Positions 62,022 to 64,000 of a stretch of DNA of 64,000 nucleotides are shown piece by piece. The stretch is taken from contig OZ245893.1 in NCBI GenBank assembly GCA_965229645.1, positions 930,001-994,000 on the forward strand, given 5' to 3'. How positions within the stretch are numbered: the stretch's first letter is position 1; every line of letters starts with the position of its first letter. The position numbers and the translations under genes are program-made. Under the pieces are notes generated by a model. It saw only the letters and a list, made by a program, of their open reading frames with translations, made no database searches and was not told the DNA's origin. Source of the stretch: CAXQZM01 sp965229645. Its GTDB lineage: Bacteria; Pseudomonadota; Alphaproteobacteria; UBA7985.

Positions 62022-62026
62022 AGCAC

Positions 62027-63181
62027 ATGCGTGTTGCCGTTGCTGGCGTTGGACTTCGGTCCAGTTACGTCCTATCGCTGTTCAAAGCCGCATGCCCCGA
62101 TCTGACCTTCGTCGGTTACGTTGACCCGCAGCCAAGCCACCTGGCGGCGCTCGATGCCACCATGCCGCAGTATGAGGACGCGGACACCATGCTGCGGCAA
62201 ACCCAGCCCGACCTATTTTTTATCGGGTCCCCCAACCTATTTCACCTAAGCCACATTCGTGCGGGCCTAGAGGCCGATGTTCCCTACATCTTCACCGAAA
62301 AACCCGTTGTTGTCTCGATCGAGGAAACGCTGGCCCTGTGCGCTTTGTTGGCCCAGCACGCGGGCGTCTCGCGCCTCCTTGTCGGCTTGGTCTTGCGCTA
62401 CTCGCAACATATGCGCGATCTGTTTGCGGCGATTGACGCGGGGGTCTTGGGACCCATCGCCTCGCTGGAGGCCAATGAACACATAGGGCCCTACCACGGA
62501 TCCTTCTTTATGCGCGACTGGCGGCGCAAGACCGACCTTTCGGGCGGATTCATGCTGGAAAAGTGCTGCCACGATTTGGACCTTTACAATCGGGTCACCG
62601 CCTCACGCCCCGCGCGCGTCGCCAGCTTTGGCGGCAAACGTTCTTACATCGATACGCACGCGGACCTAAACGAACGCGAACGCGAAATCTTCGCGCGCAA
62701 GGACTCGGTTTGGCGCACGGCGGACGATGCCTTTGCCTCGGACGCCGACATCATCGACTTTCAAACCGCGGTGCTGGAGTACGAAAGCGGCGCCAGCTTG
62801 GCCTTTCACACCAATTTGAATGTGCCCGATGAGCATCGGCGATTTTGTGTCATCGGCGCCAAGGGCATGGCCGAAGGGGACTTTGTCCGCGGGCACCTCA
62901 AGATTACCCAACGCGACGGGACCGTGTATTTGCACCAAGACTATGGCGGGCAAGGATCGGATCAGCACAGCGTTCACTACGGGGCGGACGAGCGCATGGT
63001 CGCCGACCTGCTCCAGCACATGGAAACGGGCGCCGCGCCCCTGCCCGTTACGGTATTGGATGCCCTTGAGGCGGGCATTGCCGCCCTGGCCCTCGATCAG
63101 GCGCGGGAACGCCGCCAGGTGGTTGAGTTGCACGACACCTGGGCCGCTTTCGACCAGTATGGATTGCAAGATCGGTCATGA
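62027..63181 (+). CDS. Gfo/Idh/MocA-family oxidoreductase
   Basis: The 384-residue NAD-dependent sugar oxidoreductase has a Rossmann start (VAVAGVGLRSSYVLS), EKPVVVSIEETLAL (Lys of EKP is catalytic) and LEKCCHDLDLYN. In amino-sugar loci these may oxidise or epimerise GlcNAc derivatives. No ribosome site is seen because the leader is repeat R6. The ATG is the first possible start. Confidence 0.82.
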   Translation: MRVAVAGVGLRSSYVLSLFKAACPDLTFVGYVDPQPSHLAALDATMPQYEDADTMLRQTQPDLFFIGSPNLFHLSHIRAGLEADVPYIFTEKPVVVSIEETLALCALLAQHAGVSRLLVGLVLRYSQHMRDLFAAIDAGVLGPIASLEANEHIGPYHGSFFMRDWRRKTDLSGGFMLEKCCHDLDLYNRVTASRPARVASFGGKRSYIDTHADLNEREREIFARKDSVWRTADDAFASDADIIDFQTAVLEYESGASLAFHTNLNVPDEHRRFCVIGAKGMAEGDFVRGHLKITQRDGTVYLHQDYGGQGSDQHSVHYGADERMVADLLQHMETGAAPLPVTVLDALEAGIAALALDQARERRQVVELHDTWAAFDQYGLQDRS

Positions 63182-63249
63182 TTCAAACACCCCGCCCGCC
63201 CCATCAAGGCACGCGTGCCTCCACCCCGCATCCGCCATAACTTAGGTCC

Positions 63250-64000
63250 ATGACGCCCCTAGACCGCTGGCATACCTGGCGCGAGATTTTGGCGCAGCCG
63301 TCGATTTGGCGGTCCTGGGCAGCGCAGTTCGACCCAGAACCCGCGCGCCGCTGGCTCGCCACCTGCGCGCCCGAGGAGATTTGGTGCTGCGGCTCGGGGT
63401 CGAGCGCCTACATCGGCGACATTCTCGCCGCGGGCTTAGAGGGGCGCGGCGGGCTGCGCGCCGTCCCTGCGACCGATTTGATCGCCCGTCCCGCCGCCTT
63501 CTTGGACACGGCCCATCCGCTCGTCGTCAACTTTGGCCGCTCGGGCAACTCCGCAGAGACCGTTGGAACCCTCAACGCCTTGGACGCGCTGAAACCCAGC
63601 GCTCCGCGTCTAAATATAACTTGCAATCCTAAGAGTGCCCTCGCGACGCGCACGCGGCCCCAGGACCATCTCATCGTCTTGCCCGCGGCGACCCACGACC
63701 AGGGTTTTGCCATGACCAGCAGCTTTTCAACCCTGCTGCTAACTGCCCTGCGGGTCTTAAGCGAGGATTCCAGCCCAGCGCGCCTTATGCGCGCCGCCGA
63801 CACGGGCGAAGGTCTGCTCGCCGCCCTGCCTAATCTGGTCGACCCCGCCCCCGTCCGGGTGGCGTTCTTGGGCTCGGGCGCGCTGACGTTCGTCGCCCGC
63901 GAGGCGGCGCTGAAAGTGATGGAGCTGTCAGCTGGCACCATTGCCTGTCTTTGGGACAGCATTCTCGGCTTTCGACACGGCCCCAAATCCTTCGTGCAGC
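63250..64000 (+). CDS. SIS-domain sugar-phosphate isomerase, AgaS-like (3' end cut)
   Basis: The open frame has no stop before the window end, so at least 250 residues are present. It shows a SIS fold: WCCGSGSSAYIGDIL, NFGRSGNSAETVGTL, and the GALTFVAREAALKVMELSAG and WDSILGFRHGPKSFV loops of AgaS proteins, which deaminate/isomerise GlcN-6-P or GalN-6-P to tagatose- or fructose-6-P. The start ATG lies 68 bases after the oxidoreductase. The C-terminus is missing. Confidence 0.85.
   Translation, partial: MTPLDRWHTWREILAQPSIWRSWAAQFDPEPARRWLATCAPEEIWCCGSGSSAYIGDILAAGLEGRGGLRAVPATDLIARPAAFLDTAHPLVVNFGRSGNSAETVGTLNALDALKPSAPRLNITCNPKSALATRTRPQDHLIVLPAATHDQGFAMTSSFSTLLLTALRVLSEDSSPARLMRAADTGEGLLAALPNLVDPAPVRVAFLGSGALTFVAREAALKVMELSAGTIACLWDSILGFRHGPKSFVQ

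Noticed and set aside
61697..62023. ORFs inside repeat copies (for example 108 aa here)
   Set aside because: They arise because the 48-bp units keep frame and the repeats are GC-rich; no homology or ribosome site.
1..64000. tRNA or rRNA genes
   Set aside because: No cloverleaf with a GGTTCGA-type T-arm and no rRNA signature was found by eye; this is not proof of absence.

Overview
This window looks like a chromosomal segment of a high-GC alphaproteobacterium. The housekeeping order secG/tpiA - ppiD - trpE/G/D/C - moaC - moeA - lexA - comEC - gltX - gltA, next to eno, kdsA and pyrG, is typical of Rhodospirillales-like genomes, and the lexA promoter carries the alphaproteobacterial SOS box (GAAC-N7-GAAC). 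Assignments come from reading motifs and gene order in the sequence; no alignments or database searches were run.

Layout. 1-145: tail of an unidentified gene. 287-1894: a YqiK-type flotillin. 1948-8289: an ABC importer of the branched-chain amino acid/urea/amide class, whose second ATPase is fused in frame to an amidase. 8299-19460: an acyl-CoA ligase and a leucine/isovalerate catabolic operon (liuA, liuB, liuD, HMG-CoA lyase, liuC, thiolase, scoA, scoB). This operon carries three apparent lesions: a 197-bp repeat element inside liuA, a Leu in place of the conserved active-site Arg of the biotin carboxylase in liuD, and a 151-bp frame-breaking tandem duplication in scoB.

19453-24068: an AT-rich two-gene cassette (an AAA/OLD-like ATPase and an unknown 304-aa partner) lies between decayed IS66 ends in opposite orientation. 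It resembles the cargo of a dead composite transposon and is a candidate undescribed defence-type module. 24127-29131 (minus strand) holds eno, kdsA, pyrG, secG and tpiA. 29266-37646 (plus strand) holds a PpiD-like chaperone, the tryptophan operon, moaC, moeA and lexA. comEC, gltX and gltA follow.

43782-51699: a lower-GC surface-glycan island with two large unidentified membrane proteins, an SDR, an FkbM methyltransferase, a GtrB-like glycosyltransferase, an ATP-grasp enzyme and a GtrA-like flippase. 52230-54588: a DUF4345-like/SDR pair divergent from a LysR regulator. 54590-64000: an amino-sugar (probably GlcNAc or chitobiose) locus with a GH20 hexosaminidase, a GntR/UTRA regulator, a four-gene sugar ABC importer, a Gfo/Idh/MocA oxidoreductase and an AgaS-like SIS isomerase cut by the window end.

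Six copies of one structured repeat (196-344 bp, transposase-less, a hairpin at each end) are scattered at 10905, 37726, 39832, 43194, 51824 and 61678. They sit at gene ends, in promoters and inside liuA. One copy shows paired compensatory changes in its terminal stem, and an internal 48-bp unit occurs 0, 1, 2 or 3 times in different copies.
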